DNA of 35,773 nucleotides from Annulohypoxylon bovei var. microspora. Its lineage: Eukaryota > Ascomycota > Sordariomycetes > Xylariales > Hypoxylaceae. The translations under genes were made by a program, and so were the position numbers. The stretch's first letter is position 1; the number at the start of each line of letters is the position of its first letter. Below are positions 10,735-20,720 of this stretch, piece after piece. The stretch lies in contig MU405433.1 in assembly GCA_022836615.1 (NCBI GenBank), positions 1 through 35,773 of the forward strand. Direction: 5' to 3'. The notes under the pieces are model-generated. The model saw nothing but the letters and a program-made list of their open reading frames with translations. It made no database searches and was not told the DNA's origin.

Positions 10735-10890
10735 CCCTGCGTTCGAAAGGTGGTTCAAAAGTGGCTTGACCCGTGGTTCGAAAGGTGGCTAATTGAAAGG
10801 GTGGCTCGAAAAGGCTGCTACGCGCATGCGCAATTGAAACGTGGGTCCAAAAAGAGGATGCACCCAATCAGAGGGGTGGATGAATTTAAT
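10735..10890 (+). repeat. Second copy of the island-shared repeat
   Basis: Three GGTTCRAAAGGTGG-like units, then TTGAAACGTGGGTCC and GATGCACCCAATCA, as at 7496-7575. Similarity breaks up between units. CGCGCATGCGC at 10821-10831 is a short near-palindrome. Confidence 0.55.
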
Positions 10891-10930
10891 TAATTGAAAG
10901 CGTTTTGCTGGTGCTAGTTAAGCTCGAAAA

Positions 10931-11003
10931 GGTTTATTAGTTTTTTATTAATTACTTATTAATTATTTATTAATTATTTTATTAATTATTTATTAATTTT
11001 TTA
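10931..11003 (+). repeat. TTATTAATTAT tandem repeat at island edge
   Basis: Five or six units of roughly TTATTAATTA(T/C) mark the return from GC-rich to AT-rich DNA. It resembles the simple-repeat tail of a retroposon, but no element body is identified. Confidence 0.5.
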
Positions 11004-11087
11004 ATAATGTATAATTAATTATTTAAAAGTTTAAACGTAATAATATTTTCCGGACGAAATATATATAATATAATTAATATTATTTTT

Positions 11088-11431
11088 AAATTAAAACCTT
11101 ATAATTATATTTATTAAAAAAAATCTTTTATAATAAAAATTTATAAACTTTATAAAATTAAAAAGTTATTAAAAATATAAACTTTAAAACGATTTATAAA
11201 ATTATTAATAAAAGTAATTATTATTTTTTATTAATTTTTAAAAATTATAAAGTTTTAATCGTTAAATATAATTTAAATAATAAAGAAATTATATTATTTA
11301 AAAAATAAATATAAATATTAAATTAAAAGTTTTTTAAAACGATTATAATTTAAAATATTTATAATTTTTACGTTATAAATTATTTAAAAAAAAATATTAT
11401 TACGATTATTTTATAATTTTTTTATTAATTA
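11088..11431 (+). pseudogene. Gypsy-1C integrase-region fragment
   Basis: Collinear with copy A 20860-21200 and bounded by the two inserts. By position after RNase H it belongs to the RNase H-integrase part of pol. It is too degraded to show zinc-finger or DDE residues. Confidence 0.55.
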
Positions 11432-11691
11432 CCGTAGCGGGAAAAAAGATGTTTTAAAAATTATTTTTATTAAATAATTATTTCTTATAATAAAATATTT
11501 CGTTACGATTTAAATATTTTACCATATAAATTTAATGGGAAAATACATCCGTGTAATTAATTACTTTTAAAAATTATTTTTAAACGTTAAAATTATTTTA
11601 AAAATTACTTTCATTCTTATAATTTCTTTAAAATTATTCTTTTTTAAAAAACCTTTTTATTTTAAAACAATTATTTTTAAATTATTTTTGA

Positions 11692-11975
11692 AATATCGTG
11701 AAAATTATTCCTCGAATTATTTATTTAATATCGTGAAAATCATTTCTCGAGCTTAAATGATTTTAATTACCTAATATCGTGAAAATCATTTCTCGAATTT
11801 AAATAATTTTAATAAAAATAATTCATTTTACTTAATATCGTGAAAATCATTTTCCATTTTATTTACCTAATATCGCGAAAATCATTTCTCGAGCTTAAAT
11901 GATTTTAATTGTTTAATATCGTGAGAATCATTTTTTATTTTACTTACTTAATATCGTGAGAATCATTCCTCGAAT
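11692..11975 (+). repeat. AATATCGTGAAAATCATT minisatellite with higher-order period
   Basis: Seven copies of AATATCGTGARAATCATT start at 11692, 11727, 11773, 11834, 11869, 11915 and 11950. The spacings 35-46-61-35-46-35 mean that copies 1-3 and 4-6 are a 142-bp higher-order duplication. After copies 2 and 5 the sequence CGAGCTTAAATGATTTT gives an inverted partner (AAATGATTTT / AAAATCATTT) to the next copy. Confidence 0.8.
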
Positions 11976-12059
11976 TTAAGACCTCGTATACCACTTATTT
12001 AAGATCTCGTACCTTACCTTCTTACTTACGATACCTTCACCGCTTGGCAAAATATATAC

Positions 12060-12330
12060 CGCTCATTCACCCACCCACTTACCTATTTATTTATTTATTT
12101 ATATACATTTTTTTTCTCATCCATCTTTCTTACCCACCCACTTACTTACACATATCTTTTTTTCTCATTTATTTTTCTTACCCACCCATTTATTTACACA
12201 CATCTTTTTTTTTCATTCATTTTTCTTACCCATTCATTTATTTACACACATTTTTTTTTCTCATTCATTTTTTTTACCTACCCATTTAAGTTATTTACCC
12301 ACTTATTTATTTATTTATTTATTTATTTAC

Positions 12331-12361
<31 letters not shown>

Positions 12362-12365
12362 CTTA
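12060..12365 (+). repeat. ~48-bp pyrimidine-rich tandem repeat and (TTTA)n
   Basis: Units beginning TCATTYATTTTTCTTACCCA start near 12117, 12164, 12213 and 12261, about 48 bp apart, followed by an imperfect (TTTA)n run (12300-12365). The open frame through this region is repetitive Ile/Phe/Tyr low complexity, not a gene. Confidence 0.7.
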
Positions 12366-12418
12366 TATATATACCACTTATTCGTACACCACTTATTCGT
12401 ATAATATTATAAACGCGT

Positions 12419-12505
12419 AAATTATATTATAAATTATATTGTAAATTATATCGTATTTATTTAATAAATTATATTATAAATTATATCGTAAATTATAAAT
12501 TCGTA
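12419..12505 (+). repeat. AAATTATATTATAAATTATATCGT short repeats
   Basis: Tandem-like copies of AAATTATATYRT occur at 12418-12505. Low complexity, no coding content. Confidence 0.5.
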
Positions 12506-12559
12506 AACTTCGTTACCGTCCTTGTTATTATAATAAAGAAAGTAACGAGGTTTATAATA

Positions 12560-12740
12560 AAAAATGATTTTAAATTTCGTAAAATCCATATATGCATAAA
12601 AACAATTATTATTAAAAGAAAAGGTTTTTAAATTTAAAATGATTTTTAATTTAAAAATAATTTTTAAATTAAAAACCTTTTCTTTTAATAATAATTGTTT
12701 TTATACATGTATGGATTTTACGAAATTTAAAATCATTTTT
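12560..12740. repeat. ~180-bp near-perfect palindrome
   Basis: The left arm (about 12560-12636) and right arm (about 12664-12740) are inverted copies with only a few differences: TGATTTTAAATTTCGTAAAA pairs with TTTTACGAAATTTAAAATCA, and AACAATTATTATTAAAAG with CTTTTAATAATAATTGTT. The 27-bp AT centre is itself partly symmetrical. It occupies the right end of the TA-flanked insertion and could extrude as a cruciform or be the remnant of a separate MITE. Confidence 0.8.
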
Positions 12741-12766
12741 ATAAATGGTATATTATCGTTACGGTA

Positions 12767-13988
12767 ATTATAAAATAAAATATATAAAAGTTTTATAAAA
12801 ATTATAACATTTACGATTAAATTTACATTTAACGAATTTAACGAAAAAAATTATTAAAATTTTTATTTATTTTTAATCGTTATTTTTTAAAGTTATTTAT
12901 TAATTTTATAATAAAAATATTAAAAAAAAAACCTTTAATATTTAATAATAATTATTTATTAATTATTAAAATAAGTTTTATTAAAAACGATAAATATTAT
13001 AAAAATTAAAATGTATATTATAAAGTTTATATACATTTATATTAAATATTATAATTTTTTTATAATAATAATATTAAATTAAAAAAGCAATTAAATAAAC
13101 GTATTTTAAATAAAACTTTATAAATTAATAAAAGTAATATAATATTTATTTATTATTTTTAATTTAAAAATTAATAAATTTATAAAAAAATGAATTAAAA
13201 AATATAAATATATTTATAATATTTTTTAATTTACGCATAATTTAATTAATTAAAAATATTATTTATAATAATAATAATAATTAATAATTAAAATATAATA
13301 ATTAAATTAAATCTTTTTTATATAATATATAAATACCATATATATTTAATTAAATAAATCGTTAATAAAATTTTAAATAAATTATAAATTTTAAAATTAA
13401 AATTAAAAAAATTAATAAATACGTTTAAATTATTATAATTATAATTTAAAAACATATAAAATTCATAATAAATTAATTTTAATTAAAAAACTTTAAATAT
13501 AAAATAAATAATAAAATTTAATTAAACTTAAAAAATATTATAATATTATAATTTAAAAAAAAACTTTTTTAATTACACGCGAAATATAAAATAATTAAAA
13601 TAATTAACTTTTATATAATAAAATTAAATATATTTATAAAAGTTTAACGATGATTTTACATTAAATTATTTAAATTAATAATTATAAACCCGTTATTATT
13701 TTAAATATAAAATAATGTTAAATTATTATTTTTTATTAATTAAAACGGTAAAAACCTCGAATATATTATGAAAAAAAATTTACGATCGAAAAGTAAACGT
13801 AAAAAATAAAACGTATATAAAAATAATATTAATTAAATGGAAAAATTATATAAAATTAACGTAGAAACTTTAAAAAAAATTAAAAAATATAAAAGTTTTA
13901 AAAATATTTTATTAATAATTTAAAGTAAAAAATAAAATAAATAAATTTTTTTTTATAATTATAAGCTTTAAAAAACGAAGGAAAAAAA
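12767..13988 (+). pseudogene. Gypsy-1C integrase C-terminal part and chromodomain
   Basis: Collinear with copy A 21205-22440. Near the end, 13829-13849 reads LIKWKNY, the core of a chromodomain (VKWKGY), with its Trp codon TGG intact. The following T-W-E segment has a TAG stop in place of Trp. A purine tract (AAAAAACGAAGGAAAAAAA, about 13970-13988) lies immediately before the LTR, as expected for plus-strand priming. The chromodomain would direct integration to H3K9-methylated chromatin. The reading is broken by many TAA stops. Confidence 0.65.
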
Positions 13989-14500
13989 TATAATTATAAA
14001 TTAAAAACCCGGAAAATTAATTAAAATAAAAATTAACGTAAATTTATATTATAATTATAAACGTAATAAACGTAAATTTTTATAATAAAATTATTTTTAA
14101 TTTTATATAAATTATTAAAATTATTAAAATACGTATAAAAAAGGTTTTTATATTAATTAATTTAATTTATATTTTTAAGCATAAATATTATAACTTTAAA
14201 AATAAAAAATTTTTTTTTTTTTTATAATACGAATCTTTTAAAAAATAAAGGAATATTTTAAAAAAGTGGCGTAAAATGAAGCTTATTAATTAATAAGTGG
14301 TTAAAACATATATTATAAATAAAATAAAATCTTTAAAAAGGATTTTATTTAAATTTTTACGTTTTTTCGGAAATTAAAAGCTCCATTAATATTACACATT
14401 TTTATTTTATTTATAAAGTTTCATTATTTTATTAATAAAAATAAAAATAATTTTAATTTTATATAATATAAATTTATTATTACTTATAAAAACCGTTATA
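13989..14500 (+). repeat. Gypsy-1C 3' LTR, split by a MITE
   Basis: It aligns with both LTRs of copy A: AATTAAAATAAAAATTAACG near the start and CTTATAAAAACCGTTATA at the end (final CA mutated to TA). Without the 205-bp insert it is ~306 bp, the same as copy A's LTRs. The left border is uncertain by 1-3 bp. Confidence 0.75.
14225..14429 (+). mobile_element. 205-bp MITE, copy 1 (in Gypsy-1C LTR)
   Basis: It interrupts the LTR where copies A and D are continuous. Ends TAATACGAATCTTTT and the reverse complement of AAAGTTTCATTATTT form a degenerate ~30-bp inverted repeat. Restoring the site requires one TA duplication (14223-14224, 14430-14431). Two more copies of equal length lie at 25791 and 33070 in the same orientation. 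The shared core has AAGCTTATTAATTAATAAG and a TTAAAAGCT(C/T) motif. Confidence 0.75.
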
Positions 14501-16158
14501 AAAAATTCGATAAAAAATAATTTATAAAATTATTACGAATGGTTTAATAAATAATTAAATAAATAATAATATAAATAATTAAAAATAAATTTAAAAAATA
14601 ATTAAACGAATACGCGAACCGTGGTAATAAATGGTTTCGTTATATAAAAAAAAATTAAAAATAAAAAATCGAAAAATTAAACCATTAACCCCCGGTTAAA
14701 CTCGGGATATTATATTACCCGAATAAATAATTTCGCGTTTTTTTATAATTAATTTTTATTGAAAATCTTTTATCGCGGTAATCCCGGATTTCCGCCGTTA
14801 AAAAATATTTTTTTAAATTTTTTAATTATATAAAATATCGTTTTAAAATATCGTTTATATATAATAAATGTTATTTAATATTAATAAAAATAAATTTATA
14901 TATAAATTATTAATTAATTTAAATTTTATAATTAATTTAAACGTGAAATCCTCGTATTAACGAATATAATAACTTTAAATTTTAATTATAAAATACGTTA
15001 TATTTTATATTACACGAAAGTTTTTTTTTTTATTTTTATAATTTAAACCATTTATTTTATATTAAAAATTTTTTTAATTTTACGTTAATTTTTCTTTAAT
15101 TTTAATTAAATGTATTATTTAATTAAAAAATTTATTATTTTAATAATATTACATTTAATAATATTTTTTTTTAAAAAAAACATTTTTAATTAATTAAAAA
15201 CTTTATTAATAAACCATATAATTATTAAAATATAATATAAAATAATTTCATAACTTTAATTTAAATAATTTTATTTTTATAATAATTATTTTAATAAAAT
15301 TTTAAATTTTAAAAACTTTTAATTTAATAATATTAAAAATAAAAATTTAATAAATTAAAGTTAATAAATCGTTTTTAATAAATTATTAAATTACGGTTTT
15401 TAATGTTATTACTTTAAATTAATTACATATAATATTTTTAACACGTTTTAAAACTTTCATATATTTTATTATTTATAATATAATTAAATTAATAATTATT
15501 TATATATAATATAATTTAATATAATTAATTAAATTTTAAAATAACTTTTATTTAAATATAATTATTTTAAAATAAATTTATTATTAAAAAAGTTATTTAA
15601 ATATAAACATAAAATTTAATAAAATTAAATTTTATAAAAACGAATATAATAAAATATATATAAATTTATATATATAATAAAATATTTTTAAATTTAATTT
15701 ATATTTATTAATAAAAGTTTTAATTAATTAAAAAAATTAATTCCGTTTTAATAAAAATATTATTAAATGTAATATTATTAAAATAATAAATTTCTTAATT
15801 AAATAAATATTTTTTTAAAGCTTTAATTAATTAAATTATAATTCCGAAATTTTTAATTTTAATTTTTATATTTTTTATTTTTATATTTTTTTAACGTTTT
15901 ATTTAATTTTTTTTAAATAACCGGCTTTATGTTTTTATTTAACGCGTTACACGCGTTTTATAAAAACTTTTTATTAACCGTTTATAATTATCGATTAATA
16001 ATTTTCATTAATTTAATTATTCCCAAGATAATTAAAAATTAATTAAATAAATTATCGGTTAAATAAAATTTTTAAAGAAATAAAAATATTCGTAAATCGC
16101 GATCCCATGTAAAAATAAATAATAAAGTTTAAAATTTATGTAATTTTTAAATTATTTT
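14501..16158. other. RIP-degraded DNA with one GC-richer patch
   Basis: Mostly stop-laden AT-rich sequence. At 14615-14790 CG density rises (AACCCCCGG, ACTCGGGAT, AATCCCGGATTTCCGCCG), and one + frame has few stops, including a GNPGFPPL segment. That might be a transposase remnant, but no family is recognised. The rest shows no feature I can support. Confidence 0.45.
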
Positions 16159-16466
16159 TAAAACGGTTTTTATAAATAACGGTAAACTTATATTATATGG
16201 GGTTAAAAATAAAATTATTTTTATTAATGAAAAAAAAAAAAATAATAATCTTTTATTTTTAAAGTTACGATATTTATATTTAAAGGTATAGATTAAATTA
16301 ATTAACGTGAAAATTTTTTTTATACGTGTTTTAATAATTTTAACGATTCATTTAAAATTATTAATAATTTTATTATAAAAATTTACGTTTATTACGTTTA
16401 TAATTTTAATATAAATTCGCGTTAATTTTTATTTTAATTAATTTTCCGAGTTTTTAATTCGTAATA
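16159..16466 (-). repeat. Gypsy-1B/D 3' LTR
   Basis: The reverse complement aligns along its ~305-bp length with the LTRs of copy A (start near 16466, end ACCGTTTTA near 16159). A purine tract is visible on the minus strand just before it (complement of TTTTTTTTTCCGTTTTTT at 16470-16487). Confidence 0.75.
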
Positions 16467-16750
16467 ATATTTTTTTTTCCGTTTTTTAAAACTTATAATC
16501 GTAAAGGTTTTTTCGCTTATCCCGTTTTTTACTTTAAATCGTTAATAAAACGTTTTTAAAAATTTTATATTTTTTAATTTTTCCCGGGGTTCCCACGTTA
16601 ATTTTACGTAACTTTTCCATTTAATTAATATTATTTTACGGACGTTTTATTTTTTACGTTTATTTTTTAATTATAAATTTTTTTCGATAATATATTCGAA
16701 GTTTTCGTTATTTTAATTAATAAAAAATGGTGATTAAACGTTATTTTATA
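16467..16750 (-). pseudogene. Gypsy-1D chromodomain, best preserved copy
   Basis: On the minus strand 16628-16575 reads LIKWKSYVKLTWEPREKL without a stop. This carries the VKWKGY-like core and the TWEPxENL-like motif typical of chromodomains, including two aromatic-cage-type Trp. The same positions in copy A carry TAA for both Trp, and copy C keeps only the first. It lies directly before the purine tract and LTR, the normal place for a chromovirus integrase tail. Flanking sequence is again stop-rich. Confidence 0.75.
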
Positions 16751-17117
16751 TTTAAAATAAAATAACATTAAATTTATAATATTAATTAATTAAATTTATA
16801 ATATATTACCATAATAAAAGTTTAAGTTTAATCGGTATAAGTTTCGTTATATAATTTTTTATATAAATTTAAATATTTTTTTTAATTATTTATAATTAAC
16901 GTTATAATTAAAAATATTAATTTTATTACGTTTTAATAATTATTTTAATGCGGTGTATTTAAATTAATATAATGTTTTAAAAAAAAAAAATTTAATAATA
17001 TATAATCGCATTTAAAATGTTTTTTAATAAATTTCCTTTTAATTATATATTTTTAAAATTAAATGCATTTTAAAAGTTAAAAATTAATTTTTTTTATATA
17101 TGCGATTATAATTTAAA

Positions 17118-17422
17118 TGTTATAAGTTAAAAACTTAAAAAGTTAATTAAAATAAAAATTAACGTAAGTTTATATTATGGTTATAAACGTAATAAACGTG
17201 GGTTTTTATAATGAAATTATTAATAACTTTAAATAAGTCGTTAAAATTATTAAAATGTGTATAAAAAAAGTTTTCACGTTAATTAATTTAATTTATATTT
17301 TTAAACATAAATATTATAACTTTAAAAACGAAGGGTTATTATTTTTTTTTTTATTAATGAAAATAACTTTATTTTTAACCTCATATAATATAAATTTACC
17401 GTTGTTTATAAAAATCGTCACA
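17118..17422 (+). repeat. Gypsy-1A 5' LTR
   Basis: Begins TGTTATAAGTTAAAAACTT and ends CGTCACA, keeping the canonical TG...CA. It aligns throughout with 22442-22745 and with the LTRs of copies C and D. The primer binding site expected right after it is unrecognisable after RIP. Confidence 0.85.
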
Positions 17423-18460
17423 TATTTTTATTAATTATTTTTTAATTAATAAAAGTTTTCGAAAAAGCGTTTATCGCATTAAACGATAATTTAATACATA
17501 AACATTTTTTAAATAATAAACGATTAAAACCTTATAATATTTATCGTTTTTTATTAATATAATTTAAATATATATAAATTTTTTAATAATTTTTTTAATA
17601 ACCTTATAATTAATTTATTAAATAACTTTAATTCGTTTTATAAAATTAAAAAAATGGTTTTAATTAAGGATAAATGTTTAATTTAAATTAACGAATAAAA
17701 GGACTTTTTAATATACGTGGTTATATTAAATTTTTTTATTTTAAAAAACTTAATACACTTCGGATCGGAAAAAAATAAATGTTTGAAAATTATGTTTTTA
17801 ATTTTAATTAAAAAACAGCAGCGCTTAATATAATGGTTTAACACGAAAAAGTTTAATAAAAAATATAATAATTAAATTTTTATTTAAGTTTTAATCGAAA
17901 AATTCGAAAATAAATAATCGATTTAAACCGTTTATTAAAATTTAATTAAAATGTGTTAAAATGCTTTTTAATATTTCGGCGATTTTTTTATTAATTTTAA
18001 AAATAAATTAATTTTAATTAACGGGTTATATTAAAAAAAGGAAAATAAAATCGGTTATATTAATGCGGGGTTAAATAATAAATTAAAAAACGTTTTTATA
18101 ATAAAAAAGTTAAATAAAAAAAATTATAATAAATAAATAATTAAGGTTAATAACGTAATAATTAAAATGAAAAAAGCATTAAATTATAAGAAAAAAAACC
18201 GTTTTATAACCATTTAATATAAAAAAGCATTTAATTAAAAAGCCGTTAACTTTATTAATATAATAATTATTTAAAAATAAAAACCAAAGTTTAATAAAAA
18301 CGGAAATATAATTATAAATAAAGTAAATTATATAATTTTAACCGCCGTAATAATTATAACGATAAATTAAATAAATGGTTTACATTAAAATAATAATAAC
18401 TTATTAAAAGCATAATAAAAATTAAATTAAAAGTTTAAAAAACTTAAGAAAAAAAGCAAA
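17423..18460 (+). pseudogene. Gypsy-1A leader and gag region
   Basis: Positioned between the 5' LTR and the zinc knuckle, this should be the leader and the capsid part of gag. It is stop-rich and I recognise no residue pattern before the CCHC motif. CG density is higher than in the LTR. Confidence 0.45.
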
Positions 18461-18502
18461 TGTGCCCGTTATACGAAAATAAAGCACCTTATAATAACTT
18501 GC
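18461..18502 (+). pseudogene. Gypsy-1A gag CCHC zinc knuckle
   Basis: The frame reads CARYTKIKHLIITC. Spacing is C-X2-(Y)-X4-H-X4-C, the retroviral-type zinc knuckle, with the second Cys changed to Tyr (TGT to TAT, a RIP-type change on the opposite strand). Such knuckles bind the element's RNA during packaging. A Pro-Ser-Phe-Arg run follows. Confidence 0.75.
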
Positions 18503-19479
18503 CCGTCATTTCGAACCGCATTTTAATTAAACCGTAGCAACGAAAACGGCACGTTATAAATAATTATTATAAAAGTTTAAAGTAATCGAAATGTTAAAAA
18601 TAATTACCAATTATTAAAATATTTAAAAAATAAATAATTTTTAAATAAAATCGCGTTTAAAAGTTAATATTAAAACTTATAAATATTAAAAAAGTTTTAA
18701 ATAAAATATATACCATTTTTTTTTTAATTAAAACCTTATTAAACGGATAAAAATTTACCGATACGTTTATAAATTTAAAATATTTAATATATTTAACATT
18801 TAATAAAAAACTTATACGATAAGTAAAATTACCGCGTATATTTATTTAAAAAAAAAAATTAAAATTAATTAAAAATAAAAGATTTTATATAATCGATACG
18901 CTTATACATGTAAAGATTAATATAAACGATAAAAAAAACAAATATAAAATTATATTATTTTTAATTTCGCGTTTTTTTTAATATTAAAAAAACCGTAAAT
19001 AAAATAAAATAACGTTATTTATAAAACAAAAAAAAAATCAATTAAAATAAATTTAAAAAAACACGATTTAATAATATATAAAAAAAGTTAAAACACCATT
19101 TAAACACTTTATAACGTTAAAATAAAATGCTTATAAATTAAAAAAATTAAATATATAATAAAAAATATGTTTTTAACATTCGTAATTTAAGAAAAAAAAC
19201 GTTAATATAAAAAAAACGGCGAAGACGTTTAAATTTTTAATGTTATTATACGAAATATTAATATCGCATTAAAAAAAAAAATTTATAATTAATTAAATCC
19301 GAAAAACGTTACTTAATAAATTAAAAAATTAAGCCGGAAACTTTTTAAATAACGAAAGTATAACGTTACCACCATTAAGGTTAAGGTTAAACACCGAGGT
19401 TAATTTGTAAAAAAACGATTAAAGTAAAAAAAAAAAAAATTTATAAAAGCTTTTATATAATATATTAAAAAAAAGGTTT
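18503..19479 (+). pseudogene. Gypsy-1A protease region
   Basis: Between the zinc knuckle and RT, where Gypsy elements encode the aspartic protease. No D-S/T-G motif could be read. A segment with few stops at 19355-19410 (SLPPLRLR-like residues) resembles the stretch just before RT. Assigned by order only. Confidence 0.4.
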
Positions 19480-20090
19480 TTAATATTACGAAAAACTTTA
19501 ATAAACTTATTAAATAAAAAGTAAATTAAAGTTAATAATTTTTTAAAAAAAGCACCGGTATTATTTATAAAAAAATTAAAAAGCGATTTTCGGTTTTATA
19601 TAAATTATAAAGCTTTTAACGTTATTTTAATATATAACCGTTATTCGTTACCATTAATTAAAGAAACCTTACGATTTTTTTATAAAGTTAAATAATTAAT
19701 TAAAATTAACGTTAAAATTATATTTCATAAATTACGAATAAAAAATAAATAAATAAAAAACCGTTTTTCGCATTTAATTTAAAACTTTCGAATAATTAAT
19801 TATATTTTTCGGGTTATATAAAACGTTAATAACGTTTTAACGTTATATTAATAAAACTTTATCCGATTTTTTAAATAATTATTATTTAACGTACGTAAAT
19901 AATATAATAATTTATTTAAACGAATTTTATAAAAATTATATAAATAAAGTTAAAACGATATTAAAACGCTTTAATAACGTTAATTTAAAATTAAACCTTT
20001 TTAAATGTTTTTTTATTATAAAAAAAATTAAATACTTAAGTTTTATCGTTATAATAAAAAAAAATTAAAGTAAATTTTAATAAAATTATA
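19480..20090 (+). pseudogene. Gypsy-1A reverse transcriptase
   Basis: Reads INYKAFN then NRYSLPLIKETL (19636-19671), the conserved VDYR.LN...NRYPLPLI.E block. Then KTVFR, FFGLY and RYINKTL-like segments lead to YVNNIIIY (19892-19915), the YVDD active site with both Asp codons now AAT. The first half and the active site are in different frames. Copy B keeps one frame over the same stretch and is 2 nt longer near 19740, so A has a small deletion there. Downstream LNLFKCFF...IKYLSFIV matches the RT thumb (FLGH) region. Confidence 0.8.
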
Positions 20091-20339
20091 ATTATTAAAA
20101 AGTAAAAACCACTTACAAATATATAAGAAATTCGCAACTTTTTAAAGTTCGCGAATTTTTATAAAACGTTTATTAAAAGATTTAATAAGTTAATTATTTT
20201 TTTAATTACTTTAATAAAAAAAAGGGCCTTTTTTAAATAAAAATAAAAAGTAAACGTAACATTTAAAAAATTAAAATATTTATTTATTATTATATTAATT
20301 TTAATTTATTAAAATTTTAATTAAAAAATATATTTAAAA

Positions 20340-20720
20340 GCGGATTATTTAAAGTAAGCTTTAAAAGCTTACTTTTTATAAAAAAATTATAATAAAATGT
20401 TAAAACCCGTAATTTACCATTTAATAAAGTTATTATTAATCGAATATAATTATAAAATATATAATAAAGAATTTTTAATAATTATTAAGTTAATAAAAAT
20501 ATAATAAAAAAAATTACGAAAGGTGGTTAAACTTTTTATAATTTTTATAAATTATAAAAACTTAAAGTATTTTATAATTATTTGTAAATTAAATAAGCAT
20601 TAAATACGTTAAAAATAAACTTTATTAAAATTTAACTTTATTATAAAATATTAAGTTAATAAAAAAGTAAAATAATTCGATGCTTTATTAAAATAAAACC
20701 AAAATATCTTAATAAATTAA
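20340..20720 (+). pseudogene. Gypsy-1A RNase H
   Basis: One frame reads KADYLK then KNYNKMLKPVIYHLIKLL, then EYNYKIYNKEFLIIIK, the NYEIYDKELLAIV block with its catalytic Glu kept. It continues with FINYKNLKYF (20544-20573), the FTDHKNLEYF motif with Asp now Asn, followed by KLNKH. Order and spacing fit Ty3/Gypsy RNase H. Stops are all TAA or its like. Confidence 0.8.

Larger units (their letters stand above)
9108..11086. mobile_element. ~2-kb insertion with ~30-bp terminal inverted repeats
   Basis: This splits Gypsy-1C. The left end AAAATAATATTAATTA and the reverse complement of the right end are identical, and similarity continues for about 30 bp (TTATATATAT). Comparison with copy A shows that the target is duplicated. 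AT-richness leaves the duplication length open: 6 bp (TAAATT) or 8 bp (AAATTAAA). The left third (9108-9777) is RIP-like AT-rich sequence. The middle (9778-10925) is unmutated, and the right end is AT-rich. No transposase was found, so it is non-autonomous or composite. Confidence 0.6.
11430..12766. mobile_element. 1.33-kb TA-flanked insertion in Gypsy-1C
   Basis: Copy A gives the uninterrupted site, and removing 11432-12764 plus one TA restores it exactly. TA at 11430-11431 and 12765-12766 is therefore the target duplication, as in Tc1/mariner elements. Ends are CCGTAGCG and the reverse complement of CGTTACGG, a short imperfect inverted repeat (CCGTARCG). The interior is mostly minisatellites, (TTTA)n and a long palindrome, with no transposase, so it would be non-autonomous. 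It is less RIP-mutated than the host element. Confidence 0.65.
8565..14500 (+). mobile_element. Gypsy-1 copy C (chromovirus), 5'-truncated and interrupted
   Basis: Three blocks are collinear with Gypsy-1 copy A: 8565-9107 (like 20305-20860), 11088-11431 (like 20860-21200) and 12765-14500 (like 21205-22745). They are separated by inserts at 9108-11086 and 11432-12764. Everything 5' of the RNase H (LTR, gag, protease, most of RT) is missing. The order is RNase H, integrase, chromodomain, purine tract, 3' LTR. All blocks are RIP-mutated. Copy A supplies the empty-site sequence for both inserts, so their borders can be read directly. Confidence 0.8.

Noticed and set aside
11692..11975. CRISPR-like array
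   Set aside because: Repeat spacing is irregular, the spacers are themselves repeated, and the context is a eukaryotic transposon nest.
12044..12289. 81-codon Ile/Phe/Tyr-rich frame as a membrane protein
   Set aside because: A direct product of the ~48-bp pyrimidine-rich tandem repeat.
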